64,000 nucleotides of DNA from NCBI RefSeq assembly GCF_001654845.1, contig NZ_LXES01000040.1:248001-312000 (forward strand), read 5' to 3'. Positions 38,389 through 47,131 of the stretch are shown here, piece by piece. Positions within the stretch are counted from its first letter, which is position 1, and each line of letters begins with the position of its first letter. Source of the stretch: Enterobacter soli ATCC BAA-2102. GTDB lineage: Bacteria; Pseudomonadota; Gammaproteobacteria; Enterobacterales; Enterobacteriaceae. The notes beneath the pieces were generated by a model that was given only the letters and a program-made list of their open reading frames with translations, ran no database searches and was not told the DNA's origin. Position numbers and translations under genes: made by a program.

Positions 38389-39783
38389 ATGACAACGCAT
38401 CGTCGCGAAACAGATTCTATGGGCGCGATCGACGTCCCGGCCGATAAGCTATGGGGCGCACAAACCCAGCGTTCGCTGGAGCATTTCCGCATCTCAACAG
38501 AGAAAATGCCCGTTTCGCTGATTCAGGCGCTGGCACTGACCAAACGCGCTGCCGCCAAAGTGAATCAGGACTTAGGGCTGCTGGCGGCAGAAAAAGCCTC
38601 GGCCATCATCAACGCGGCTGATGAGGTGCTGGCAGGTAAACACCCCGAAGAATTCCCTCTTGCCATCTGGCAGACCGGCTCCGGCACGCAAAGCAACATG
38701 AACATGAACGAAGTGCTGGCAAACCGCGCAAGCGAACTGCTGGGCGGCGTGCGCGGCATGGAGCGCAAGGTTCACCCGAACGATGACGTGAACAAGAGTC
38801 AAAGCTCTAACGATGTCTTCCCGACGGCAATGCACGTGGCGGCGGTGATCGCCATCCGAGAACAACTTATCCCGCAGCTGAATGTACTGAAAAAGACCCT
38901 CAACGAAAAATCGCAGGCGTTCAGTACGATCGTCAAAATTGGCCGTACACACCTTCAGGATGCCACGCCGTTGACTCTCGGCCAGGAGATTTCCGGCTGG
39001 GTTGCTATGCTCGAACATAATCTTAAGCACATTGATAACAGCCTGCCGCACCTGGCGGAGCTGGCGCTGGGTGGCACGGCGGTTGGCACCGGGTTAAATA
39101 CGCATCCTGAGTATGCGGTACGCGTGGCCAAAGAGCTGGCGGATATCACCGGACAGCCGTTTGTCACCGCGCCAAACAAGTTTGAGGCACTCGCTACCTG
39201 CGATGCACTGGTGCATACCCACGGTGCACTGAAAGGGCTGGCGGCCTCGTTAATGAAAATTGCCAACGACGTGCGCTGGCTTGCTTCTGGCCCGCGTTGC
39301 GGTATTGGCGAAATCAGCATCCCGGAGAATGAGCCGGGCAGCTCGATCATGCCAGGAAAAGTGAACCCGACCCAGTGCGAAGCCATGACCATGCTCTGCT
39401 GTCAGGTGCTGGGTAACGATGTGGCCGTGAATATGGGGGGCGCATCCGGTAACTTTGAACTGAACGTCTTCCGCCCGATGGTCATCCACAACGTGCTGCA
39501 ATCGGTTCGCCTGCTGGCAGACGGTATGGAAAGTTTCAATGAGCACTGTGCGGTGGGGATCGAGCCAAATCACGATCGTATCAGCCAGCTGCTGAACGAG
39601 TCGTTGATGCTGGTCACCGCGCTCAATACCCATATCGGTTACGACAAAGCGGCTGAAATTGCTAAAAAAGCCCATAAAGAGGGGCTGACGCTCAAGGCTT
39701 CGGCGCTGGCGCTCGGCTATCTGACAGAAGCCGAGTTCGACACCTGGGTTCGTCCGCAGGATATGGTCGGCAGCCTGAAATAA
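38389..39783 (+). CDS. fumC: Class II fumarase FumC
   Basis: FumC is the iron-independent, oxidant-stable fumarase, induced by SoxRS and low iron in E. coli. The start at 38389 ([20 protein letters not shown]) has AAGGAG seven bases upstream and gives 464 residues (467 in E. coli); the open frame 45 codons earlier runs through the REP hairpin. Substrate-site motifs include [52 protein letters not shown] and the signature loop [15 protein letters not shown] with the catalytic Ser. Its stop codon directly abuts the tus stop. Confidence 0.96.
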   Translation: MTTHRRETDSMGAIDVPADKLWGAQTQRSLEHFRISTEKMPVSLIQALALTKRAAAKVNQDLGLLAAEKASAIINAADEVLAGKHPEEFPLAIWQTGSGTQSNMNMNEVLANRASELLGGVRGMERKVHPNDDVNKSQSSNDVFPTAMHVAAVIAIREQLIPQLNVLKKTLNEKSQAFSTIVKIGRTHLQDATPLTLGQEISGWVAMLEHNLKHIDNSLPHLAELALGGTAVGTGLNTHPEYAVRVAKELADITGQPFVTAPNKFEALATCDALVHTHGALKGLAASLMKIANDVRWLASGPRCGIGEISIPENEPGSSIMPGKVNPTQCEAMTMLCCQVLGNDVAVNMGGASGNFELNVFRPMVIHNVLQSVRLLADGMESFNEHCAVGIEPNHDRISQLLNESLMLVTALNTHIGYDKAAEIAKKAHKEGLTLKASALALGYLTEAEFDTWVRPQDMVGSLK

Positions 39784-40713
39784 TCACTCCGCCACATACA
39801 GGTGCAGCCGTGGAATGATCAGCTGTAGCGGCTGCGCCTGAGGCTTATAACGATGCTGAACATTTTCGGCATCGTAATTCAGCAGTTCACCAATATCCGG
39901 TACCACCGCGCCCTGATCGGCATCATAAAGTGCAATCAGCGGCGTCGGGCAGGCGTATTGCACCTGTTTTTGTTGTCCCGAATACCAGACGCGAGCGATA
40001 GGCTGCACTTTTACCGGGCGCTTTATCTTAAGGCGCGTGTCCGCCGGTAAAGACGCAATGCTGTGATATTCCTGCTCCAGGCGTTCAATCCACTGCTCCC
40101 GTGACCACGGAGCCACCGTGCGCGGGGCTTTCAGGCTCTTTTCAAGCTGGGCGAGGATCTCATCGCGGGTGAAGTTTTTGATGATGTGCTTGTTCGCCCA
40201 GCCAAACCGCAGCGTGGCAGGCTGGCGTAGTACCGTCAGGGTCCGGTAGGCATTCAGGGTAATCAGCCCAGGCAACTGGCGGTGGACCCATTCAAAACGG
40301 GCGGCAGGGGCTAACCCCGACTCTTCAGTGACTATCTTCTCAAACGCCGCTTTCAGGGCATTGATATGCGCAATCTGGGTTTCCAGCGCTTCCCGTGTGG
40401 CGGTATCGGTTTGCAGGCAGATAACCCCAGGCAAACGGACGGCAGCCTTGCTGCTGCGGTTTTCTGACTGCTGCTGGATAAACAGGCGACGATAGTGAAG
40501 GAGGGTGAGCTCCAGCGCGGCTTTACCGATGTGCTGTTTCACCTCGATGGTGTCGAGCGGGTCGTGTTCAGCCCCTTTGCCAACCTCCGGCAGGGTAAAC
40601 ACGCGCGCCGCCAGTAAGCGGCAGGTCTGCAAACGCTCGGTCAGAGTGAGTAACTCGTGCTCCATTTCCCGAAATGTAGTGTTTAGCCGTTCGATAAGGT
40701 CGTAGGTCGCCAT
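39784..40713 (-). CDS. tus: Replication terminus site-binding protein Tus
   Basis: Tus binds Ter sites as a monomer and arrests DnaB helicase approaching from one side. Its 309 residues equal E. coli Tus. The N-terminal helical region ([20 protein letters not shown]) and core DNA-binding segments ([13 protein letters not shown] helix near residue 200, [38 protein letters not shown]) are recognisable. The gene abuts fumC tail-to-tail and a Ter site lies immediately upstream, an arrangement known to give autorepression. Confidence 0.96.
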   Translation of the reverse strand: MATYDLIERLNTTFREMEHELLTLTERLQTCRLLAARVFTLPEVGKGAEHDPLDTIEVKQHIGKAALELTLLHYRRLFIQQQSENRSSKAAVRLPGVICLQTDTATREALETQIAHINALKAAFEKIVTEESGLAPAARFEWVHRQLPGLITLNAYRTLTVLRQPATLRFGWANKHIIKNFTRDEILAQLEKSLKAPRTVAPWSREQWIERLEQEYHSIASLPADTRLKIKRPVKVQPIARVWYSGQQKQVQYACPTPLIALYDADQGAVVPDIGELLNYDAENVQHRYKPQAQPLQLIIPRLHLYVAE

Positions 40714-40721
40714 GATTACCC

Positions 40722-40745
40722 TTTGTTAGTTACAACATACTTAAT
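40722..40745 (-). other. Ter replication-arrest site upstream of tus
   Basis: On the minus strand the core AGTATGTTGTAACTAA (40726-40741) is identical to the enterobacterial Ter consensus, including the G6 equivalent whose complementary C flips on arrest. By position it corresponds to E. coli TerB. With the G6 end at the higher coordinate, forks moving from high to low coordinates should be blocked and those moving the other way should pass. Confidence 0.93.
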
Positions 40746-40788
40746 GATATAGCACAGCACGCCGGGTCAGGCCAGCGTGCGGTTAATG

Positions 40789-42087
40789 TCAGGCAGGAAC
40801 GGGAAGGGTGATGTTGTGATAGACAGGCCAGCTAAAGCAGAACTGCGCACCGCCCAGTTCGCTCTCGCCACAGTGAACCGTACCGCCCATCGCCTGTGCG
40901 ATAGAATAGACAATGGCCAGCCCCAGCCCACAGCCGCCTGTTGCACGGTCGCGGCTTGGATCAAGGCGCACAAACGGCTCAAAGACTTTTTCTCGTTCAT
41001 CCGGGGCAATACCTGGCCCATCGTCTTCAACGGATAAACTGGCCTGACTGCCCTGTAAATCTAAACGGATGCGCAGCGTACTTTCACTGTAACGCATGGC
41101 GTTATTCATCAGGTTATCGAGAACACGCTCCATCAGGCGCATATCCAGCGCGCCGTAATCACCGGGCGTAATGGTCGTCAGCAGTGCGCGTTGCGGGTTA
41201 ACGCTCTGCACGTCATCAATATGGGTTTGCAGCCAGACGGGAAGGTCGGGGGTGCTGAGATTCAGTTCGTTTTGCGGGCGGTCGAGACGTGCGTAGGTCA
41301 GCAACTCTTCAATCAGCGCTTCGAGTTGGCCAATATCGCGGTTAAGCGCCTGAGACTCCGCCTCGGTAAGATTTTCGCTCATTTCCAGCCGATAGCGCAG
41401 GCGCACCAGCGGAGTACGTAATTCGTGGGCAATGCCGTCGATCAGCTGTTTCTTACTGGCTATCAACGCATTGATGTTATCGGCCATCTGGTTGAACGCG
41501 ATGCCCAGACGATCAAAGCTGGAACCGCTGTCAAAATGGATGCGCTCGGTCAGATGCCCTTCACCAAAGCGTTGCGCCGCGGATTCGAGTTTCAGCATAT
41601 CCTGCCAGTGTGGGCGCATCCAGATAAAGACCGGGAAAGCCAGAGAAATGGCGATAAACGCCAGCAGCGCCATATCCAGCAACCGCATCTGATGCAGATA
41701 ATAGAGATAGGGCACCGGCCCCACTGCCAGCACATAATGGCTGCGAGGAATACGCTGGATAAAGGTGTATTTTTCGTCGAGTGCGACAATATCCCCGTCG
41801 CGCAGTCGCTGCATGGCCGGTGGCTCTAAGTCAAAATCCTTCATCGGCTCGATACGCAGATCAAAGGACAGATTCAGATCCAGCTCTTTTAAGGTTTTCG
41901 CCCAGTCGTGTGGCGGGATTTCGCGTAATTCGCTGCGCATCAGATAGAGCGAGCTTTTCATCAAATCATCCAGCGACTGTCTGCCCGCACGTTCGGCGGT
42001 GAATTTATAGACCAGTCCGACCAGCATGGTCATTACCAGGAAGCAGACAAACAGCAGAAGATAAAACTGCACAAACAGCTTTTTCAT
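40789..42087 (-). CDS. rstB: Sensor histidine kinase RstB
   Basis: RstB is the inner-membrane sensor of the RstBA two-component system, part of the PhoPQ-linked network responding to acid and magnesium. Its 432 residues match E. coli (433). Helix 1 (FVQFYLLLFVCFLVMTMLVG) and helix 2 (MALLAFIAISLAFPVFIWM) bracket the periplasmic sensor. HAMP and DHp follow with the phospho-acceptor in IDGIAHELRTPLVRLRY, then the N, G1 and G2 boxes (NLMNNAMRY, VEDDGPGIA, GGCGLGLAIVY). It is complete, but unlike in E. coli it does not directly follow rstA: 1.5 kb separate them. Confidence 0.95.
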   Translation of the reverse strand: MKKLFVQFYLLLFVCFLVMTMLVGLVYKFTAERAGRQSLDDLMKSSLYLMRSELREIPPHDWAKTLKELDLNLSFDLRIEPMKDFDLEPPAMQRLRDGDIVALDEKYTFIQRIPRSHYVLAVGPVPYLYYLHQMRLLDMALLAFIAISLAFPVFIWMRPHWQDMLKLESAAQRFGEGHLTERIHFDSGSSFDRLGIAFNQMADNINALIASKKQLIDGIAHELRTPLVRLRYRLEMSENLTEAESQALNRDIGQLEALIEELLTYARLDRPQNELNLSTPDLPVWLQTHIDDVQSVNPQRALLTTITPGDYGALDMRLMERVLDNLMNNAMRYSESTLRIRLDLQGSQASLSVEDDGPGIAPDEREKVFEPFVRLDPSRDRATGGCGLGLAIVYSIAQAMGGTVHCGESELGGAQFCFSWPVYHNITLPVPA

Positions 42088-42139
42088 TAAGTCTCACCGA
42101 AAAATCAATACGTTAACTACCTGGTTTTGCCTTCATGGC

Positions 42140-42197
42140 CACTGTGGGGGATATATATCCGCCCACAGTGCCGGTATAGTTGAGAAACTATACCGGC
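42140..42197. other. Two adjacent strong hairpins between yjhP and rstB
   Basis: CACTGTGGG (42140-42148) pairs with CCCACAGTG (42162-42170) around an ATATAT-centred palindrome. Immediately next to it GCCGGTATAGTT-GAGA-AACTATACCGGC (42170-42197) forms a perfect 12-bp stem. Neither has a U-run, so they may be a junction scar, a protein-binding site, or an mRNA barrier between yjhP and rstB. Confidence 0.7.
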
Positions 42198-42206
42198 TGA
42201 CTCATT

Positions 42207-42965
42207 TTATCGTGACATCAATGCGAAAACACCCCAACCAAAGTACTCACGGGTCCAGGTGACATGACGTGTTGGCGACAACGTTAGCTCATTACGAACG
42301 TCGCACGCAAAATCATCATCTGGATTTTCATCCAGCCACCTCCGCATCGTCATCCACTTAGCGGCCTCATATCTGTCCCAGCCTTCCTGGTCGGCCAGCA
42401 CCATTTCTACCACGTCATAACCGAGTTCCCCAAATGAGGCGACCAGATCAGAAAGCGTGAGAAAATCAGTGACAGATGTTACACCGCATGCTTGCGCATC
42501 CGCTTCAGTCTTCGGCACCTCACGCCAGAAGGGTTCTCCAATAAGTATCATCCCTTCAGGTTTCAGGCTTTGTTGTAACAGGGCTATTGTTCCAGGCACG
42601 CCGCCGGCGATCCATGTCGCCCCTACACAAGCTGCTATATCGCACTTTTCTTCCGAGACAAAACCCGCTGCATCGTTATGAATGAATTGTACGTGGTTAG
42701 CTACACCGAGTTCTTCGGCGCGTGTTATCGCCTGAGAGGTAAACAACGGGCTCATGTCTATGCCAGTTCCGGTAACACCATGGTCTCTTGCCCAGGTGCA
42801 AAGCATTTCACCAGAGCCACTGCCAAGATCGAGAATTCGTGTCCCTGATTTCATGCGTAAAACATGTCCCAGTGTTGCGTACTTTTCAGGTGTAAAAGGG
42901 TTATGGATACGATGTTCTCTTTCGCTAATGGTAAAGATACGTGGGATATCTATTAAGTCTTTCAT
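42207..42965 (-). CDS. yjhP: SAM-dependent class I methyltransferase, YjhP-like
   Basis: This 252-residue cytoplasmic protein carries a class I methyltransferase fold: motif I is TRILDLGSGSGEMLCTWA (about residues 40-57), followed by GTGIDMSPLF (acidic end of beta 2), AGFVSEEKCDIAACVGATW (motif IV region) and LKPEGMILIGEPFWREVP. It resembles E. coli YjhP, the third gene of topAI-yjhQ-yjhP; its substrate is unknown. The ATG at 42965 was chosen for the AGGAG seven bases upstream. It starts eight bases after yjhX, so the two are surely co-transcribed, with no room for yjhQ. The pair lies inside the rstA-rstB interval. Confidence 0.82.
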   Translation of the reverse strand: MKDLIDIPRIFTISEREHRIHNPFTPEKYATLGHVLRMKSGTRILDLGSGSGEMLCTWARDHGVTGTGIDMSPLFTSQAITRAEELGVANHVQFIHNDAAGFVSEEKCDIAACVGATWIAGGVPGTIALLQQSLKPEGMILIGEPFWREVPKTEADAQACGVTSVTDFLTLSDLVASFGELGYDVVEMVLADQEGWDRYEAAKWMTMRRWLDENPDDDFACDVRNELTLSPTRHVTWTREYFGWGVFALMSR

Positions 42966-42973
42966 CGCTTCTC

Positions 42974-43231
42974 CTAACGGTTGTCGACCTGGGCTCGTAC
43001 GTTGCACAGTCCGGAAGCATTAATTCGATAGGGCTGACCCTTCACGGACTTAATGAGTTTCTTCGTTTTGAGTTTTTTAAATACGGCGAGAGAGCAGTCG
43101 GTAAGCAGTAAGCCTTCACGGCTATAGCATTCGACTGCGGTAATACGGCCTGAAGAATTACGGACGTGGACGATGTGCCCACCTTTTGCGAGAACGTGCA
43201 GGGTACGCTGTTCCTGACGGGATAAATTCAT
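42974..43231 (-). CDS. topAI: Topoisomerase I inhibitor TopAI (YjhX)
   Basis: YjhX/TopAI is an 85-residue protein that in E. coli binds and inhibits DNA topoisomerase I and is toxic when overproduced, with YjhQ as its antidote. The sequence is full length and highly conserved: [65 protein letters not shown] lies about nine bases upstream of the ATG. It is followed by a YjhP-like methyltransferase gene, and no YjhQ-type acetyltransferase is present in the window. Confidence 0.9.
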   Translation of the reverse strand: MNLSRQEQRTLHVLAKGGHIVHVRNSSGRITAVECYSREGLLLTDCSLAVFKKLKTKKLIKSVKGQPYRINASGLCNVRAQVDNR

Positions 43232-43625
43232 ACTGGAAAACCTTTATAATCATCATGAGCTTAATGTGCGAACACGAAGACGTGTTCACATTCATTTTCG
43301 GCGCATTGATAACCAGTCCGGCCATAATGGGTCGGAAAGCTGATTATCAGATGATTACATTCTCCAGCATCAAAGCCTCGGTAGATTTGCAGTGTTTAAC
43401 GCGACGGATGATATCACCTATAGATGGCATGGATATATTTGGGCGGTGTAAATGTGATCGATATCCGATTAAACCGGTAGCAAGTCCTGGGGTGAAAATA
43501 GGGGGAGAAATACATGATGGGGAGGTTAAAAGGGGCGCTGAACTGGCCCCAAATGTCTGCTGTTGTCTAGCTACACGCTTATGCAACCATCACTTACTGT
43601 AGTGGTAATTTTGATGGCGACGTCA
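43232..43625. other. 394-bp leader region between rstA and yjhX
   Basis: No convincing gene is seen. On the minus strand, just before yjhX, a short frame starting [20 protein letters not shown] (ATG at about 43294) overlaps the yjhX start out of frame. Its codons lie across an inverted repeat GAACACG-AAGA-CGTGTTC (43270-43287, extended by AATGT/ACATT). In E. coli the topAI leader encodes an antibiotic-sensing peptide (ToiL), so this is a candidate counterpart. Further upstream, a 27-codon minus-strand frame (43347-43430, MPSIGDIIRRVKHCKSTEAL) has faint Hha-like character but is unproven. Confidence 0.45.
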
Positions 43626-44342
43626 TCAGGTTTCCCAGGCGTGTGGGGCGAAAAGGTAGCCCTTGTTACGCACGGTTTTGATACGGTATGGCTCAGTGGC
43701 GTTATCCAGCAGTTTCTTGCGCAGGCGCGAAATGGCCACATCCACGCTGCGATCCATGCCATCGTAGCTGACACCGCGCAGGTTTTTCAGCAGAGCATCC
43801 CGGTCCATGATCTGCCCCGCGTGGGTTGCCAGCTCCCACAGCAGGTCAAAATCTGCCGTTGAGAGGGCAATCAGCTCACCGGATAACAGGACCTGGCGGT
43901 TAATCGGGTCAATGGATAGCGTACCGAAGCGCATGGCTTTATGCGGCGTCAGTGACGGTGCCGGCGCTTCGCGTTCAACGCTTGCACGCTGGCGAAGGTG
44001 GAGCCGTAAACGCGCGAGGAGCACCGCCGGAGGCGTTGTCTTCAGAATGTAGTCGTTAGCCCCCATTTCCAGCGACAAAATATGGTTCATATCGCTGTCC
44101 AGAGAGGTGAGAAGCACAATCGGGCCATCCCACTGCGCGCGCAGGTCGCGACACACCGTCATCCCATCTTTGCCCGGCAGCATGATATCCAGCAGCACCA
44201 GATCGGGATTTTCGCGGATCACAACCTCTTCAGCACGATCGCCACGAGGTTCGACGATGACGTCCATATCATGTTTACCCAGATAAGCGGCGATCAACTG
44301 CCCAACTTCGGGTTCATCTTCTACATAAACAATCTTATTCAT
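43626..44342 (-). CDS. rstA: Response regulator RstA
   Basis: RstA is the OmpR/PhoB-family regulator of the RstBA system. From MNKIVYVEDEPEVGQLIAAY it has 238 residues (239 in E. coli). The receiver has its acidic pair in VEDEPE, the phosphorylated Asp in PDLVLLDIMLPGKDGM, Thr/Ser in VLLTSLDSD and Lys in DYILKTTPP. The C-terminal winged helix shows DRDALLKNLRGVSYDGMDRS and VDVAISRLRKKLLDN. Downstream lies the yjhX-yjhP insert rather than rstB. The frame 12 codons upstream of the ATG is not used. Confidence 0.95.
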   Translation of the reverse strand: MNKIVYVEDEPEVGQLIAAYLGKHDMDVIVEPRGDRAEEVVIRENPDLVLLDIMLPGKDGMTVCRDLRAQWDGPIVLLTSLDSDMNHILSLEMGANDYILKTTPPAVLLARLRLHLRQRASVEREAPAPSLTPHKAMRFGTLSIDPINRQVLLSGELIALSTADFDLLWELATHAGQIMDRDALLKNLRGVSYDGMDRSVDVAISRLRKKLLDNATEPYRIKTVRNKGYLFAPHAWET

Positions 44343-44470
44343 ACAGCGTCTGTTATCGCGAAAAAAGCCAACATACACCGCGCAACCTTAACCTTCCATT
44401 AATCTTTCAAAATTAACGTCAGTTCCGTTATTCTGGTTCACATTGTTATTTGATTGTTATAGGAAAAAAC

Positions 44471-44806
44471 ATGGGGCTGGTGATTAAAGCGGCGTTGGGT
44501 GCGCTGGTGGTGCTACTGATTGGTATTCTGGCGAAAACGAAGAACTATTACATCGCCGGGCTGATTCCGCTTTTCCCGACGTTTGCGCTTATCGCACACT
44601 ATATCGTTGCCTCTGAGCGGGGCACTGAAGCCCTGAGAACCACCATCGTCTTCGGCATGTGGTCGATAATTCCGTATTTTCTTTATCTGCTGTCGCTGTG
44701 GTATTTCACCGGGTTTCTGCGTTTACCGCTGGCGCTGGGCGGAGCCGTTGTCTGCTGGAGCCTCAGCGCCTGGGTGCTTATCTTCTTCTGGAGCCGTTTC
44801 CACTAA
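44471..44806 (+). CDS. ydgC: GlpM-family inner-membrane protein YdgC
   Basis: YdgC is a 111-residue inner-membrane protein of the GlpM family, of unclear function (a Pseudomonas relative is linked to alginate). The ATG at 44471 (MGLVIKAALGALVVLLIGIL) has AGGA six bases upstream and reproduces the E. coli length. Four hydrophobic segments are evident; AKTKNYYIAGLIPLFPTFAL lies after the first. It is divergent from rstA and its end overlaps that of folM by four bases. Confidence 0.9.
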   Translation: MGLVIKAALGALVVLLIGILAKTKNYYIAGLIPLFPTFALIAHYIVASERGTEALRTTIVFGMWSIIPYFLYLLSLWYFTGFLRLPLALGGAVVCWSLSAWVLIFFWSRFH

Positions 44807-45525
44807 CGCAGCGGACGGCCGCCATCCACCGCGAAGGTTCTGCCGGTCACGTAGCAGCTGGTCAGCAGATAATCGATAAGATCGATCACCTCTTTCTCGC
44901 CGGGGGCGATTTTCATCAGCGACTTATTCAGCGCCTGCTGACGGTACTCCGCGTCATCGCTTTCATTAAATAAAATCATCGCCGGGGCTATGGCATTAAC
45001 CTTAACCTCTGGCGCCAGCTTGCGGGCAAAGGAGCGCGTCATGTTGTCCAGCGCCGCTTTACTGGCCGCGTAGGCGATATGCTTGTCGCTGCCGCGCTCC
45101 ACCACGTAATCGGTGAAGTGGATAATATCGGCCGCGGCGTGCCCATGCCCGCGCAGCAGATCCAGCAGCGCGTGGTTAAGCAGATAAGGGGCGTTAACGT
45201 GAATTTGCAACATGCCAGAGAGCGTATCGCTCAGTGACGTGCCAGGTTTTTCCGCAAGCCATGCGCTGGCGTTATGGATAAGCGCCCGCAGCCCGCTGGT
45301 GGTGGATTTCACTTTCTCAGCAAAAGCGAGAATGCCTTCGTCGGTTGAGAAATCGGCCTGAATACAGACGGCACCGGCTTTGCGTAGCCCTTCAATGGAA
45401 GGATATTCGTTGCGATAGCTGACGATCACCGGCTGGTGAAGGTTGAGAAAATGATGGGCGATGGCGAGGCCGATACGGCGGCCTCCACCAGTAATCAGAA
45501 TAGGGCGTTGCTGTGTATTTCCCAT
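44803..45525 (-). CDS. folM: Dihydromonapterin reductase FolM
   Basis: FolM is a short-chain dehydrogenase that reduces dihydromonapterin to tetrahydromonapterin and has weak dihydrofolate reductase activity. Its 240 residues equal E. coli. The cofactor motif is the pteridine-reductase form ILITGGGRRIGLAIAHHFL, with the Arg-Arg that prefers NADPH. The catalytic Tyr-x3-Lys lies in KHIAYAASKAALDNMTR (about residues 151-155). It precedes nothing on its strand and converges with ydgC. Confidence 0.93.
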   Translation of the reverse strand: MGNTQQRPILITGGGRRIGLAIAHHFLNLHQPVIVSYRNEYPSIEGLRKAGAVCIQADFSTDEGILAFAEKVKSTTSGLRALIHNASAWLAEKPGTSLSDTLSGMLQIHVNAPYLLNHALLDLLRGHGHAAADIIHFTDYVVERGSDKHIAYAASKAALDNMTRSFARKLAPEVKVNAIAPAMILFNESDDAEYRQQALNKSLMKIAPGEKEVIDLIDYLLTSCYVTGRTFAVDGGRPLR

Positions 45526-45563
45526 CGTAGTCTCCTTTCAGTTCAACAATGGGAAAGACGATG

Positions 45564-46946
45564 CTATCCCATTAACATCCACGTTGCTGGTACGGCAGCA
45601 ACCAGTAGTAATCCAATTAACGCCATTTCACGGCGCTTAAGCGCATTATCCAGCTGATGCGTGCGGCGGGCGTAGATAAACACCAGCAGACCCGGCGCAT
45701 ATAACACCACAGATAGTAGCAGGTGCATAGGCCCCGAAGCATACAATAACCATAGTCCGTAAATACAGGCACCTACGCCCACGGCATAGTGTGCCGGGCG
45801 GGTAGAGATTTTTAACAAATACGCACCGACCAGGAAATAGGGTACCAGAATCATTTCAGAGGCGATGGTCAGCAGGGTGTTATAGTCAGAACCTGTGAGC
45901 CAGATCAGCACCAGACAGACCTGTACGCTGATGTTGGTGAGCCACAGCGACGCCGACGGCGCATTGTTGTTATTCTGGCGCGCAAACAGACGCGGGAACG
46001 CTTTATGCGTGGCGGCCAGGAACGGCACTTCGGCGGCCATGATAGTCCAGCTCAGGTAGGCACCGCACACGGACACAATCAGACCCGCCGCAATCACCAC
46101 GTCGCCCCAGGAACCGAGCATTTTCACCATCAGCCCGGCCATTGACGGGTTACGCATTTCGGCCAGCTCAGGACGCGCGACGACGCCGAGCGAAAGTAAC
46201 GTCACCAGCAGATACACGCCCAGCGCGGCGAGAACCGCGAGCAGCGTGGCACGGCCAACGTCGCGCTTATTGCGTGCACGGGCAGAAACCACCACCGCGC
46301 CTTCAACACCAATGAACACCCACAGGGTGATCAGCATGGTGTTTTTCACCTGTTCCCAGACCGGGACGCCCAGCGCGATACCGGTGAAATCGAGTTTAAA
46401 CACATCCAGGCGGAACGCGATAAAGGCCAGCACGATAAACAGGCCGAGCGGCACCAGTTTGGCGAGTGTTGCCACCAGGTTGATGCTTGCTGCGGTTTGC
46501 ACACCACGCAGCACCAGCCAGTGCACAAACCACAGCAGTACCGATGCACCCACAATCGATTGCCAGGTATTGCCGTCACCGAATAAACGCAACTCTGGCG
46601 TGTCGGTAAAGAAGCTCAGGGCAGAGAAGACAATCACCAGATAAGAGACGTTGGCGATAACCGCGCACAGCCAGTAGCCCCACGCTGAACAGAAGCCAAT
46701 CAGTTCGCCGAAACCTTCCCGCGCATAGGTGAAAATCCCGCCGTCGAGGTCCGGGCGAATGCGGGTTAACAGCAGCATGGCAAAGGCCAGCAGCAAAATT
46801 CCGGCCCCGGTGATGCCCCAGCCAATGAGTAACGCCGCAGGGCTTGCTACGGCCGCCATATTTTGCGGCAAACTGAATACACCCGCACCCAGCATTGAGC
46901 TTAAAACGAGTGCAGTCAAAGCACTCAGGCCAAGTTTCTTTTCCAT
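45564..46946 (-). CDS. ydgI: APC-family basic amino acid antiporter YdgI
   Basis: YdgI is a 460-residue inner-membrane transporter of the basic amino acid/polyamine antiporter branch of the APC superfamily (ArcD-like, putative arginine:ornithine exchange). Twelve hydrophobic helices are apparent. The helix 1 signature LVLSSMLGAGVFSLPQNMAA and the helix 6 region MLITLWVFIGVEGAVVVSARARNK are well preserved. The substrate assignment rests on family membership only. It lies upstream of folM on the same strand. Confidence 0.88.
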   Translation of the reverse strand: MEKKLGLSALTALVLSSMLGAGVFSLPQNMAAVASPAALLIGWGITGAGILLLAFAMLLLTRIRPDLDGGIFTYAREGFGELIGFCSAWGYWLCAVIANVSYLVIVFSALSFFTDTPELRLFGDGNTWQSIVGASVLLWFVHWLVLRGVQTAASINLVATLAKLVPLGLFIVLAFIAFRLDVFKLDFTGIALGVPVWEQVKNTMLITLWVFIGVEGAVVVSARARNKRDVGRATLLAVLAALGVYLLVTLLSLGVVARPELAEMRNPSMAGLMVKMLGSWGDVVIAAGLIVSVCGAYLSWTIMAAEVPFLAATHKAFPRLFARQNNNNAPSASLWLTNISVQVCLVLIWLTGSDYNTLLTIASEMILVPYFLVGAYLLKISTRPAHYAVGVGACIYGLWLLYASGPMHLLLSVVLYAPGLLVFIYARRTHQLDNALKRREMALIGLLLVAAVPATWMLMG

Positions 46947-47091
46947 TGGCTTCCTGTTATGAAAGTTCCAAATCCAGAATAATTATTTCGCACAGGCGCA
47001 TAAAAATGGTGGATCACACTAAGGCGCGGGATTTTACGGAGTGTCACGAAGTCATGCAATGACGTGGGGCGGAAATTCGAAAAAAAGTAAC

Positions 47092-47114
47092 AAAAAAGGC
47101 GGCATTACGCCGCC
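47092..47114 (-). terminator. ydgH terminator
   Basis: On the minus strand GGCGGC-GTAAT-GCCGCC is followed by TTTTTTG, 18 bp after the ydgH stop. Confidence 0.88.
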
Positions 47115-47131
47115 CTTGTTCAACGGCTTGC

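Noticed and set aside
43186..43602. 138-residue plus-strand frame opposite yjhX and its leader
   Set aside because: It covers the start of a well-conserved gene on the other strand and shows no domain or ribosome site.
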